64,000 bases of DNA, from NCBI GenBank assembly GCA_029974015.1, contig JARKUF010000040.1, positions 1 through 64,000 on the forward strand. Direction: 5' to 3'. Both the position numbers and the translations under genes were made by a program. The stretch comes from Spirochaetota bacterium (GTDB lineage: Bacteria > Spirochaetota > UBA4802 > JAGODF01). Shown piece after piece: positions 15,948 to 24,649 of this stretch (the first letter of the stretch is position 1; every line of letters begins with the position of its first letter). The notes beneath the pieces are model-generated. The model was not told where the DNA came from, searched no databases, and saw only the letters and a list, made by a program, of their open reading frames with translations.

Positions 15948-17008
15948 CGGATTCTTGTGACATCAAGAAGCTCAATGCCATTCGTCTCACCGAGTCGGTC
16001 TCCGGTTCGGGGTGAGCGGCAAAAATAGGTCCGGCGGACCTGTACGAAGTTATGAGGGGGGTTGATATTCCGGAAGACGGAAATGTACTTGCGGGCGTCA
16101 GCGGCGCTGACGACGCGGGAGTGTACCGTCTTTCCGGCGATACCGCCCTCGTCCAGACCCTGGATTTTATCACCCCCATAGTGGACGACCCATTTACTTT
16201 CGGAAGGATAGCGGCGGCGAACAGCCTTTCCGACGTCTATGCTATGGGCGGTACCCCCCTGACGGCGTTGAACATCGTGTGTTTTCCAACGTCGCTTTTT
16301 TCATTAGACAGGCTTGCGTCAATTCTAAAGGGGGGGCTGTCGGCCATTGTGGAGGCAGGCGCCCAGCTTTTAGGCGGGCACAGCGTTGATGATAAAGAGC
16401 TGAAGTACGGACTCTCGGTGACGGGCCTGGCCCATCCGGGCAAGCTGATTTCCAACCGGGGACTTCGTCCGGGCGACGCCATCATCCTCACGAAAGCGCT
16501 GGGGACCGGGATCATCGCTACCGCTCTTAAAGCCGGCCTCGTTGGCGATGAAACCCGGATTCCCTTCGAAAAGTCGATGGCGCAGCTCAACAAAACCGCG
16601 GCGGAAGTTATGCGAAATTTTCCCGTCCGGGCCTGCACCGATGTGACGGGTTTTGGCCTGGGGGGACATCTGAAGGAGGTGCTTGGTAAGGACAATCTGA
16701 TAATCGAGATATACGAAGACCTCCTTCCGGTCCTTCCCGGAGCTATTGATATGGCCTCGCAGGGAATGAATCCCGCGGGGCTCTATAGGAACCGGGACTT
16801 TGTTGGAGAGATGTTTTCTTCCGGCCATGCGCGGCAGGAGATATGCGATATGGTTTTTGATCCCCAGACTTCAGGGGGGCTGCTCATCGCCCTGGAAAGA
16901 GATGTTGCAGATGATCTGCTTACGGCCCTCCACAGCGCGGGTGTATCAGACGCCTCGCTCATTGCCAGCGTGGCATCCTCTAAAGGTCCCTCCATTGTCC
17001 TCGTATGA
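15944..17008 (+). CDS. selD: Selenide, water dikinase SelD, a selenoprotein (in-frame TGA = Sec24)
   Basis: Read from ATG 15944, the frame is IRLTESVSGSG-TGA-AAKIGPADLYEVM and then continues without a break to 17008, giving 354 residues, the normal SelD length. The TGA at 16013-16015 falls exactly where other SelD proteins have the catalytic Cys or Sec (GAGCGCK in E. coli), and the Lys three residues later is conserved. The rest shows the AIRS-type ATP-binding fold (SGADDAGVY, FGRIAAANSLSDVYAMGG, GGHSV, DPQTSGGLL). It makes selenophosphate from ATP and selenide. A conventional gene call would start at 16052 and lose the active site. It is coupled to msrB by ATGA. Confidence 0.93.
16013..16041 (+). 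promoter_or_regulatory. Sec codon and candidate bacterial SECIS hairpin in selD
   Basis: Directly after the TGA (16013-16015), AGGTCC (16027-16032) pairs with GGACCT (16036-16041) around a GGC loop, with the loop about 18 bases past the TGA. Bacterial SECIS elements are short hairpins at this distance with G residues in the apical loop that bind SelB. The stem and spacing are seen; function is inferred. Confidence 0.6.
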
Positions 17009-17202
17009 CGGGGACTTATACCCGGGGCGCTTCTTTGTTTTCGCTGGCTTTTTTACAGATTTAATGAAGGTATTCTTTTGTCGAGTTCTACGGTGCTTTA
17101 ATCATGCTGGAGAAAATCTTCCTTCCCCCGGCAAAACTGGACTAATCACGAAAAGAAGCATAGCTTAAAAGGGTTGTCTAGACCTCCAGTTGAAATAATG
17201 GT

Positions 17203-17241
17203 GTTTTTACTGGCGGGAAAACCTGATTATTCGAGGTTGCC
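17203..17241 (+). repeat. Right-half fragment of the two-hairpin repeat
   Basis: TGGCGGGAAAACCTGATTATT and CGAGGTTGCC preserve the right arm and end; the left hairpin is lost. It lies between selD and the sensor kinase, 19 bases before the palindrome at 17260. Confidence 0.6.
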
Positions 17242-17259
17242 AGGAATAAAAGAATTGTG

Positions 17260-17282
17260 TATATCACGAATTTCGTGATATA
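17260..17282. promoter_or_regulatory. Perfect 23-bp palindrome, probable operator
   Basis: The arms TATATCACGAA and TTCGTGATATA are exact reverse complements around one central T. It ends 27 bases before the preferred kinase start (17310) and directly abuts an alternative ATG at 17283. Such a long perfect dyad without a GC stem and T-run is more like a protein-binding site than a terminator. A shorter dyad with the same ATATCAC/GTGATAT arms lies upstream of trkA at 23180-23196. Confidence 0.6.
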
Positions 17283-17309
17283 ATGCGAATAGATAGGTTT
17301 CCCGACACA

Positions 17310-19442
17310 ATGAATACCCTTACTATTTCGCTCATAATTTCTTTTATCAACACCGTTGTTCTGGTGGTTATTTTTTATTACCTCTACCTCCAGTATGATG
17401 AGAAAGCCATGGGGACCTGGTCCCTTTCCTGGCTCGTGTATTCCTTCCGGTTTGTCTTTATGCTCTTGGCCGGACAATTTGGCGGGAGAGCATTTTTTAC
17501 TGTTGGGCACGATATTTCTTCCCTGGTAAGCGCATTCATTCTTTTGTATGGACTTTACCAATATTCAGGGGAAAAAATGCGGGCCTGGTGGGGCGTTGGG
17601 TGCGCTGTGTGTATCGCCTGGACATTCACCCAATTTGCCGCAATCACCGGCTTTTTAATGTACGCTTTGCCGATTTCCCTATATACGGCCGCCATTTTCT
17701 TTAGGACGGGCCTTGCTTACTTGCGCATGCCGCGCCCCAGGAGCTATGGTTCGATTATCACAGGAATTGCTTTCCTGGTCTGGGCTTTTCACAAATTGAA
17801 TTATCCCTTTCTCAGGCCGATGGACTGGTTTGTCCCCTGGGGCTATTTCATTTCTTCGACCCTTTTGATCCTGGTAGCGGCGGGCATCCTTACAGGGTAT
17901 TTCGAGAAGGTGAGGAACCGGCTGCTGGCAAATGAGAAGTCCCTGGACGAGGCCCTTCTGGATTCCTTGAGGCGGGAAACCCAGATTACTCTTCTCCTGG
18001 AGGGAGCGCGCACCATCCTCGAGAACCGGGCTTTCGGTGAGACCGCGCGCACCATTTTTGAGAGCTGCAGGAGGTACACCGGCGCTACGGCCGGATATGT
18101 GGCGCTTCTCTCGGCAAATGGGTTAAACAGCGAGATCATCTACCTCTATCCGGAAGAAGTACCAGGGACGGCGTCTGCCTCCAGTTTGGTCCAGGTACGG
18201 GGCCTCCTCGCCGAGGCCTTCGCCTCGGGACGAGTCATGTACGAAAATTTTCCGGAAGGGGCGGAAAATAGCGGATATCTGCCGGTAGGACACACCGCTC
18301 TTGAGAACGTGCTTATCTCCCCCCTTGTTGTAGGGGGAAAGACCGTCGGGGGTATTGTCCTTGTCAATAGGAAAGGCGGATTCATTGAGGAAGACGCGCA
18401 GATCACCCGGGCCTTCGCGGACCTGGCTTCGATTGCGCTTATGAACAGCATGTCCCTTGAAATGCTTGAGAAAAGCGAAAACCGTTTCAGGACCCTTGTA
18501 GAGTCGATGAACGACGTGGTCTTCACCCTGGACAGAGAGCTGAGGCACACCGGCCTTTATGGCAGTTGGGTGGAACATTATTCGATTGAAGAGCATGCGT
18601 TCCTCGGAAGAAAAGCGGTTGAAGTGCTGGGTGTTGAAGCCGGGACAATACATGAACAGATGGCGCTCCGTGCCCTGTGCGGAGAGAACGTCACCTATGA
18701 TTGGTCGCTTGCCGGGAGCCATTTCCAGACGTCTTTGTCTCCAATCAGGGACGCATTGGGGAACATCACCGGAGTGGTGGGCGTGGGGAGGGACATCACC
18801 TTGCTGAAGGAGACCGAAGCGAGGCTCGATGCGTCACTTCGGGAAAAGGAGCTTCTCCTCAAGGAAGTGCACCATCGCGTGAAGAACAACATGCAAATCA
18901 TATCAAGCCTCATCAACCTTCAGTCCCAACTGATTGGCGACAAAGAACACAGGGATATTTTCTCCGAGACTTCGGCCCGCGTCCGCACCATGGCCCTGGT
19001 GCACGAGAAGTTGTATCAGTCTGAAAATTTCGCGAAAATTAATTTCCGGGAATATCTGCACGAGCTCGTCGCGGGGCTCATTTCCATGTACAAAAGGGAT
19101 GGCGTAAATGTAGACCTGATTATAAGGGTTGAAGATATAGAAATAGGCATTGACCGGGCCATTCCCTGCGCGCAGATAGTCAATGAGCTGGTTTCCAACT
19201 CGCTGAAATATGCTTTCGGTCCGGGTGATAAGGGAGTAATTGAAATCTCTTTTGGGAAAACAGACCAGGGCAAGTATTCTCTCTTTGTGGCAGACAATGG
19301 ACGCGGCCTCCCCGAGGGGCTCGACATAGAGAAAGTAAAGACTCTGGGTTTACAGCTTGTGGCGGGACTCGTGAAACAGCTTAAAGGAGATCTGTCCATC
19401 GAAAGAGGCGCAGGCGTGAAGTTTTTTGTTTTATTCGAATAG
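17310..19442 (+). CDS. Membrane sensor histidine kinase (GAF, PAS, HisKA_2, HATPase)
   Basis: The 710-residue protein has about seven membrane helices in the first 200 residues, a GAF domain (about 235-385), a PAS domain (about 395-505), a HisKA_2 dimerisation domain with the phospho-acceptor His in EVHHRVKNNMQ (near 520), and an HATPase with N box NELVSNSLKYAF and GRGLPEG. This class phosphorylates a separate response regulator; none is adjacent. ATG 17310 begins with the membrane helix MNTLTISLIISF; ATG 17283 would add nine residues but sits against the palindrome with no ribosome site. Its 3' end overlaps the convergent DUF1848 gene by 12 bases. Confidence 0.88.
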   Translation: MNTLTISLIISFINTVVLVVIFYYLYLQYDEKAMGTWSLSWLVYSFRFVFMLLAGQFGGRAFFTVGHDISSLVSAFILLYGLYQYSGEKMRAWWGVGCAVCIAWTFTQFAAITGFLMYALPISLYTAAIFFRTGLAYLRMPRPRSYGSIITGIAFLVWAFHKLNYPFLRPMDWFVPWGYFISSTLLILVAAGILTGYFEKVRNRLLANEKSLDEALLDSLRRETQITLLLEGARTILENRAFGETARTIFESCRRYTGATAGYVALLSANGLNSEIIYLYPEEVPGTASASSLVQVRGLLAEAFASGRVMYENFPEGAENSGYLPVGHTALENVLISPLVVGGKTVGGIVLVNRKGGFIEEDAQITRAFADLASIALMNSMSLEMLEKSENRFRTLVESMNDVVFTLDRELRHTGLYGSWVEHYSIEEHAFLGRKAVEVLGVEAGTIHEQMALRALCGENVTYDWSLAGSHFQTSLSPIRDALGNITGVVGVGRDITLLKETEARLDASLREKELLLKEVHHRVKNNMQIISSLINLQSQLIGDKEHRDIFSETSARVRTMALVHEKLYQSENFAKINFREYLHELVAGLISMYKRDGVNVDLIIRVEDIEIGIDRAIPCAQIVNELVSNSLKYAFGPGDKGVIEISFGKTDQGKYSLFVADNGRGLPEGLDIEKVKTLGLQLVAGLVKQLKGDLSIERGAGVKFFVLFE

Positions 19443-20339
19443 AGTTCTCTGCTCCCCGGGGCCTTCATGGACGGCGCCTGCCAGGCAGGGATATAAAGGG
19501 TCATGGGAGCGGCGGTTTCTTTCGGCGGTTTCGCAGTTGCTGTTTGCGTAGCAGTACAGACATCCGTGCGGGCAAGTATTGTAGGCGCCGATATCGGCGC
19601 TTTTCGCACAACCGCATTCCTTCCTCTGCCCCGGGTCCTTTCCCGCGGCGACGGGCCTGCCAGCAAGCTTCTGGATTAAGGAAATATCGACGCAGCCCCC
19701 CCGGGTAATTCCAAAGCGGGCTGTGTTTTCCTCAGGGGCGCACCATTCAAGGGATATTCCGTATTTCGAGGCGATATCGGCGAGTGTACGGGCTACCTGT
19801 ACTTTCCTTGAGAATTTCATTTCTATTGGCTGGACTTTCGCGAGATTGTGCCTGCATTTGCGGTAAAGATGAAGAAAACTTATGATGCATTTTTCTGTGG
19901 CCCCTGTCAGGGCCTTCGAAATTTCTTCGAAGCGGCAGATGTGAAATTTTTCATCAATGGAGCCCGTGAAAAAAATCGGGTCATAGCGCCAGTGGACCCT
20001 CTCCGGCCCGATGGAGCCTGAAAGGGAGCGAAAATTATTTAGGGCCTCGTCGATAGATGGGACATGCCTTTCAATATCTCTGCCGTAAGGAGTCACTGTA
20101 AAGAGGAAATAGTATGGTACGGAGGCAGCGTCAAGTTCATGAAGAATGGGTTTGAGGGGGGAAGGGTTCTTTGTCCAAAAGACAATGCAGTCGACATCCT
20201 TCGGGGCGAGCGATATCATGCGAATTTGACGGGGGTTGAAGGGATTGCGGACATGGACATATCCGGCTCGAAACCTGTTTATGAACCACTCGCCGTAAAA
20301 TGCCGGTATATCGGTCCGCCTGCTTGCGCTTATTATCAT
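19431..20339 (-). CDS. DUF1848 protein with a C-terminal CX3CX2C motif
   Basis: The 302-residue protein begins with SASRRTDIPAFYGEWF and has FWTKNP and WRYDPIFF segments, all characteristic of DUF1848. Near the C-terminus TCPHGCLYCYANSN shows CxxxCxxC spacing as in radical-SAM Fe-S sites, with more Cys before it (CGC). The reaction is unknown. It follows trkH by 23 bases on the same strand, so it may be cotranscribed with trkAH, though a functional tie to K+ uptake is not evident. Confidence 0.82.
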   Translation of the reverse strand: MIISASRRTDIPAFYGEWFINRFRAGYVHVRNPFNPRQIRMISLAPKDVDCIVFWTKNPSPLKPILHELDAASVPYYFLFTVTPYGRDIERHVPSIDEALNNFRSLSGSIGPERVHWRYDPIFFTGSIDEKFHICRFEEISKALTGATEKCIISFLHLYRKCRHNLAKVQPIEMKFSRKVQVARTLADIASKYGISLEWCAPEENTARFGITRGGCVDISLIQKLAGRPVAAGKDPGQRKECGCAKSADIGAYNTCPHGCLYCYANSNCETAERNRRSHDPLYPCLAGAVHEGPGEQRTLFE

Positions 20340-20362
20340 GGCCAGTTTTTGGGATGCGGCCC

Positions 20363-21814
20363 TTATCGTCTCCAGAATACAGGCGTGAAGAGTACGAGAA
20401 CAGTGTAAAGTTCAAGCCTGCCGATGAGCATGGCAAAAGAGAGCACCCATTTAACCGGAGTGCTGAAGAAGCCGAAGTTTTCTGTGGGCCCTACGAGGCC
20501 GAACCCCGGGCCGATGTTGCCCAGAGTAGTGAGGGCCGTCGTTACCGCCGTGAGGATGTCGTGCCCGGAAATAGCGACAATGAAAGTGACTGCCAGTAAC
20601 ATGGCGATGTAGAGGAAGAAAAACCCCGACACGGCGTATGCGACGTTGCGTGCTACAGGATTTCCGCCTATCTGAAGAACAAACACGCCCCGGGGGTGCA
20701 GTAGGTGCTTCATCTCATTTACCGCCTGTTTAAAAAGAATTACAAGGCGTATTACCTTAATACCTCCTCCGGTAGAGCCGGCGCATCCGCCGACAAACAT
20801 AAGGATGAACAGTATGGACTGGGCGAAGAAAGGCCACCGCTCATAATCCGCCGTGGCGAAGCCCGTAGTTGTGACAATGGAAGCGGACTGGAAACCCGCG
20901 TACCTGAGAGCGTCAGCAGCGGAGCCATACACTGTTCCATAAAGGGAGACGGCTATGAGGGCCGTAGAAATGAAAAAAATTGCCAGATACGTCTTCATTT
21001 CCGTGTTCTTCAAGAGAAATTCCGGCTCTCCCGTGAAGAGGCGATAGTGTAGTGTAAAATTAATTCCCGAAAGAACCATGAAGACGGTTATCACCCAGTC
21101 GATATAGGACGAGTTAAAGGCGCCGACGCTGGCGTTTCGAGTGGAAAACCCGCCAGTGGCAAGTGTGCCGAAGGAATGGGTGAGAGCGTCGAATAGGCAC
21201 ATGCCTCCCGCCATAAGAAGCGCCGTTTGAATGGCGGTAAGGCCAATATAGACCATCCAGAGTTTCTTCGCAGTCTCGGCTATTCTCGGGGAAATTTTGT
21301 CCACCGTTGGGCCGGGGGTTTCAGCCTGAATGAGCTGCATGCCCCCTACGCCCAGGAGGGGCAGAATGGCCACGGTGAGGACCACAATCCCCATCCCTCC
21401 CAGCCAGTGGGTGAGGGACCGCCAGAAGAGGAGAGAGCTGGGAAGGCCCTCCGGATTTGCGAGGATAGTGGCGCCCGTGGTTGAAAAACCGGAGGCGGTT
21501 TCGAAAAAAGCGTCGGCATAGGCGGGTATCGCCCCGGACAACCAGAAGGGAAGGGCGCCGAACAAAGAGGCTAATATCCAGGAGAAAGTCACGAAAAGGA
21601 AGCCGTCTCTCGTGGAGAGGAGTTTTGCGCGCCGTTTTCGCAGAAGGGCCAAAAAAGTTCCCGAGAGGAAGACGATGGCGCCTATCGTTACGATAAAGGC
21701 TTTGATTGCCCGGGATTCGTCGCCGACAACGGCTATGATCATGGGGATGGTCATGAAACATCCTATGATGAAGACAACAAAGGCGAGGATCCGTATGACG
21801 ACGAGGATGTTCAT
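20363..21814 (-). CDS. trkH: Trk potassium uptake membrane subunit TrkH
   Basis: The 483-residue integral membrane protein has about ten helices and four pseudo-repeats carrying filter segments such as ASGFSTTGATI, FGTLATGGFST, VTTTGFATADY and TLGNIGPGFG. MFVGGCAGSTGGGIKVIR and the C-terminal VLFTPVFWRR are standard for TrkH/KtrB-type K+ channels. The frame is open upstream to 22111, but the true start is ATG 21814, which overlaps the trkA stop (ATGA). It moves K+ through the inner membrane under control of TrkA. Confidence 0.93.
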   Translation of the reverse strand: MNILVVIRILAFVVFIIGCFMTIPMIIAVVGDESRAIKAFIVTIGAIVFLSGTFLALLRKRRAKLLSTRDGFLFVTFSWILASLFGALPFWLSGAIPAYADAFFETASGFSTTGATILANPEGLPSSLLFWRSLTHWLGGMGIVVLTVAILPLLGVGGMQLIQAETPGPTVDKISPRIAETAKKLWMVYIGLTAIQTALLMAGGMCLFDALTHSFGTLATGGFSTRNASVGAFNSSYIDWVITVFMVLSGINFTLHYRLFTGEPEFLLKNTEMKTYLAIFFISTALIAVSLYGTVYGSAADALRYAGFQSASIVTTTGFATADYERWPFFAQSILFILMFVGGCAGSTGGGIKVIRLVILFKQAVNEMKHLLHPRGVFVLQIGGNPVARNVAYAVSGFFFLYIAMLLAVTFIVAISGHDILTAVTTALTTLGNIGPGFGLVGPTENFGFFSTPVKWVLSFAMLIGRLELYTVLVLFTPVFWRR

Positions 21815-23160
21815 TGTTTTTGTGAAAAGAGCCGTTCGATTTTCGGTATGGATTTTTTTTTCGTTATGACGAGGACCGAGTCGCCCTCGGCGATGGAGAA
21901 GTCGCCGTCCGGGACCATTTCTTCTTCGCCGCGGGCCACGGCTATGATGAGGGAGTTTTCCGGCAGGGTAAGGTCCCGAAGAGGTACGCCGATGGCCGCT
22001 GAAGATGCACCGGCGAGGAACTCGATGACCTCGGCCCTCCCTTCGAGAATACTGTGGACGCTTTGTATGTTTTTCCCTCGCATGTATTTCAGTATTGCGT
22101 CGGCGGCGCAATTTTTCGGGCTGATGGTCGAGTCAATGCCAAGCCTGGAGGCTATGGAATAGTAGCTCGCCTTGTTCACAATTGCCACGGTCCTTTTAAT
22201 GTCCATGGATTTCGCATAGGCCGCGGTGAGAATATTAAGCTCCTGGTTTCCCGTGGAGGTGACCATAAGATCATAGGCATGGAGCCTCTCCTCGTCGAAG
22301 ATCCCCTCATCGGAAATGTCGGCATTGATGATGAGGGCCCCTGGGATGAGGCCAGCCAGAATGCCGCAACGACCGGCGTCGCGCTCCACAATCGTGACGG
22401 TGAAGCCGTCCATGATGAGGACTTCAGCGACGAGGGTCCCGATTGTGTCCGCCCCGACGATGACAACTTTTTTAATTTTTTCCGTTCCCCGCCCGGCCCT
22501 TGCGAATATTTTCCGCTGGTTTTCAGGTGTGGCCGCCAGGTAGAGCATGTCACCTGCGTTGATGACGGTCGAACCCGTGGGTATTATGACATTATTTTTT
22601 CTTGTGATCGCCGATACGAGGAAATTTTCCGCGAAGGACTGACGGATTTGGATGAGAGTTTTGCCGCTGAAGGGGGACGCGGGATCCACAAAGAGGTTCC
22701 TCATTTGTATTCCGGTTTTTGCAAAGGTCATGACGCCGCTCGTTGCGCCCATGGCTATTGTCTGGATGACGGACCGGGCAGCCTCTATGCCGGGATTGAC
22801 GATGAGGTCGATATCGAGGAAGGATTCACCGAGTATCTTCGAGCGGTAGTAGTCTAGGTTGCGCACTCTGGCGATCTTGTGGGGAACATTGAACTCGCTC
22901 GTTACAAGCCCCGATGCTATCATGTTGATTTCATCGGAGTTGGTTACGCTGATGAAGTATTCGGCCTTTTCTATTCCGGCTTTAACAAGGGTTTCCGGAT
23001 TGTTTCCGTCCTCGGCGAGGACCATGCAGTCCAGCTTCCCCGAAACGGCCTGTGCGATGCCGGGGTTTTTTTCCACGATGACCACGTCTTTATTCTCGAG
23101 GATGAGCTGGGAAGCGATGTGTATGCCTATTTCACCTGCGCCGACTATTACTACGTGCAA
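21811..23160 (-). CDS. trkA: Trk system regulatory subunit TrkA
   Basis: The 449-residue cytoplasmic protein has two RCK units, each with an N-terminal Rossmann NAD-binding part (VVIVGAGEIGIHIASQL at 2-18 and VVIVGADTIGTLVAEVL near 235) and a TrkA-C part. It gates TrkH in response to nucleotide. The start is the TTG at 23160: GGAG lies nine bases upstream and the Rossmann fold begins immediately. It is the first gene of trkA-trkH-DUF1848. A dyad at 23180-23196 lies in its leader. Confidence 0.92.
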   Translation of the reverse strand: MHVVIVGAGEIGIHIASQLILENKDVVIVEKNPGIAQAVSGKLDCMVLAEDGNNPETLVKAGIEKAEYFISVTNSDEINMIASGLVTSEFNVPHKIARVRNLDYYRSKILGESFLDIDLIVNPGIEAARSVIQTIAMGATSGVMTFAKTGIQMRNLFVDPASPFSGKTLIQIRQSFAENFLVSAITRKNNVIIPTGSTVINAGDMLYLAATPENQRKIFARAGRGTEKIKKVVIVGADTIGTLVAEVLIMDGFTVTIVERDAGRCGILAGLIPGALIINADISDEGIFDEERLHAYDLMVTSTGNQELNILTAAYAKSMDIKRTVAIVNKASYYSIASRLGIDSTISPKNCAADAILKYMRGKNIQSVHSILEGRAEVIEFLAGASSAAIGVPLRDLTLPENSLIIAVARGEEEMVPDGDFSIAEGDSVLVITKKKSIPKIERLFSQKQ

Positions 23161-23179
23161 ACCCGGTTTCTCCTTTTTT

Positions 23180-23196
23180 ATATCACCGCGTGATAT
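23180..23196. promoter_or_regulatory. Dyad ATATCAC-CGC-GTGATAT upstream of trkA
   Basis: Seven-base arms pair perfectly around CGC, 20 bases upstream of the trkA start, next to its GGAG ribosome site. The arms match the core of the 23-bp palindrome before the sensor kinase. Spacer length differs (3 versus 7), so a common regulator is possible but unproven. Confidence 0.45.
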
Positions 23197-23203
23197 TTAT
23201 GAA

Positions 23204-23258
23204 GGGTTTTCCTGCCCGCCTTCGGCATGCGGGAAAACCCTATTTTTTAGAGATTGCC
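23204..23258 (+). repeat. Right-half copy of the two-hairpin repeat
   Basis: It holds AGGGTTTTCCTGCCCGCC, a short TTCGG loop, GCGGGAAAACCCT and the end AGAGATTGCC. It lies in the trkA leader region, on the far side of the dyad. The rest of the gap to 23401 shows no gene. Confidence 0.65.
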
Positions 23259-23401
23259 AAGAATAATTTCATGGTAGGCTGACATTCCGGCTTGGTCAAT
23301 AAGATTTTGATGAAGTGAAATCGTCCTTTTTACGAAAATCCGCATGGTTCACGGTCCTCCACCCCTTCCTTCCCCTCATAAAGAAGATGGGGGCGAAGGG
23401 A

Positions 23402-24646
23402 TTAGGCAAGGTTTTCCGCCACGAGCTCCGTAAGAGACTTCATCTCCACGTCCATGGAGTACCCTGCCTTGATGGTGTCAAGCTGGAAGATGCAGTTTTC
23501 GCATGCCGAGACGACGATTTTTGCGCCTGTAGCTACGATTTGATCGTACTTGGCCTTTCCGCTTTTTATCCGGAATTCCTCATTGTCCAGGGCCACGAGG
23601 CCGCCACCGCCGCCGCAGCACCAATTGTATTTCCTGTTTGGAGTCATGTCTCTGAAATCCGCGGCCAGAGCGGAAAGGATTTCCCTGGGCTCCTCGTAGA
23701 CGCCGCCATTGCGACCCAGTTGACACGGGTCGTGGTAGGTCACGGGATCGGTGATGGTTTTTTCATTTAGCTTGATTTTGCCTTCACTCAAGAAGCGGTG
23801 GATAACTTCAACGATGGAGCTTACCTTGAAAGGTTGGGGCCCCATGAGATATTTGGGGATCCGGTAGGCGGTGCCGCACTCCACTATCACCACCTCCTTA
23901 ACGCCGAGGGCCTTCGCTTCGTTGATGATACGGTTGGCTATAAAGTCCATCTTCCGCGGGTCTCCCAGGAAGGCGCCGAAGTTCACCGCCTCGAACCAGG
24001 AAAGTGTCCAGTTGGCGCCGGCGCTGTTGAGAATCACGGCGGGGTGTACGATGGAATGTGCCCCGGATAGACCTACAAAAAGGATGTCTGCGCCGGCTTT
24101 GTCCATGGGAATAAGCCCCTCGGGTGGGACGCCGCCGAGTTTTACAGCGACCTCCTTTTCCAGGTCTTTGATCACTTCCCGGAAGCCATCCTTAAACTCG
24201 TCGATGCTCTTGCCTTTTTCCACGGCGCCGTCCGCCAGAATGGAAAGCTCGTCGGGGGCGCTTTCATTGCCGATGAGAAGCGATTTTGCAATCCCGAGCA
24301 GGAAGGGGGTATCGATGGCGAAGGGGCAGTGGACCATGCATCGCCGGCAGGCGGTGCATGAAAAGGCGGCGTCAAGGAGTTCGTCCATGGAGTGGTCGTC
24401 AATCTCCTTCGAGTCTCCCCAAAATGGAAAAAGCTTTCCCGAGGGGCGAAGGTATTTTTTAAAAATCCGGCGCACCACTTCGGCCCTCCCCACAGGAGAG
24501 TATTCCTTTTTAGGAATGCCGTAGAAGACATGGCAGGTATCGTAACAGAGCCCGCACCGCGTGCAGAGGTCGAGGTAGTACCTCATGGGCCTGGTGAGCC
24601 TGGTTTTCATCAGGCCGATAAGTTCTTTTCGCTTTTCATTGTCCAT
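23402..24646 (-). CDS. HdrD/DsrK/TmcB-like iron-sulfur protein with CCG domain
   Basis: The 414-residue cytoplasmic protein has two N-terminal [4Fe-4S] motifs (CTRCGLCYDTCHVF about 28-41, CTACRRCMVHCPF about 96-108). The C-terminal half contains one complete CCG domain (DPCQLGRNGG, then WCCGGGGG and ACENC), the type that binds a noncubane cluster and handles disulfides or trisulfides in HdrB/HdrD. The first CCG repeat seems to have lost its cysteines. It lies three bases after the b-type cytochrome gene, and together they look like a DsrMK/HdrDE-type module. The substrate is inferred to be a thiol/disulfide because DsrE2 and TusA are encoded next door. Confidence 0.85.
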   Translation of the reverse strand: MDNEKRKELIGLMKTRLTRPMRYYLDLCTRCGLCYDTCHVFYGIPKKEYSPVGRAEVVRRIFKKYLRPSGKLFPFWGDSKEIDDHSMDELLDAAFSCTACRRCMVHCPFAIDTPFLLGIAKSLLIGNESAPDELSILADGAVEKGKSIDEFKDGFREVIKDLEKEVAVKLGGVPPEGLIPMDKAGADILFVGLSGAHSIVHPAVILNSAGANWTLSWFEAVNFGAFLGDPRKMDFIANRIINEAKALGVKEVVIVECGTAYRIPKYLMGPQPFKVSSIVEVIHRFLSEGKIKLNEKTITDPVTYHDPCQLGRNGGVYEEPREILSALAADFRDMTPNRKYNWCCGGGGGLVALDNEEFRIKSGKAKYDQIVATGAKIVVSACENCIFQLDTIKAGYSMDVEMKSLTELVAENLA

Positions 24647-24649
24647 GGC

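Noticed and set aside
15944-16052. selD as a truncated pseudogene starting at 16052
   Set aside because: The in-frame TGA is at the known Sec position of SelD, the frame is otherwise intact, and the upstream codons give the conserved N-terminus.
22054-22857. 267-codon + strand frame
   Set aside because: It is antisense to trkA, which has clear RCK motifs; the frame is an effect of GC bias at third positions.
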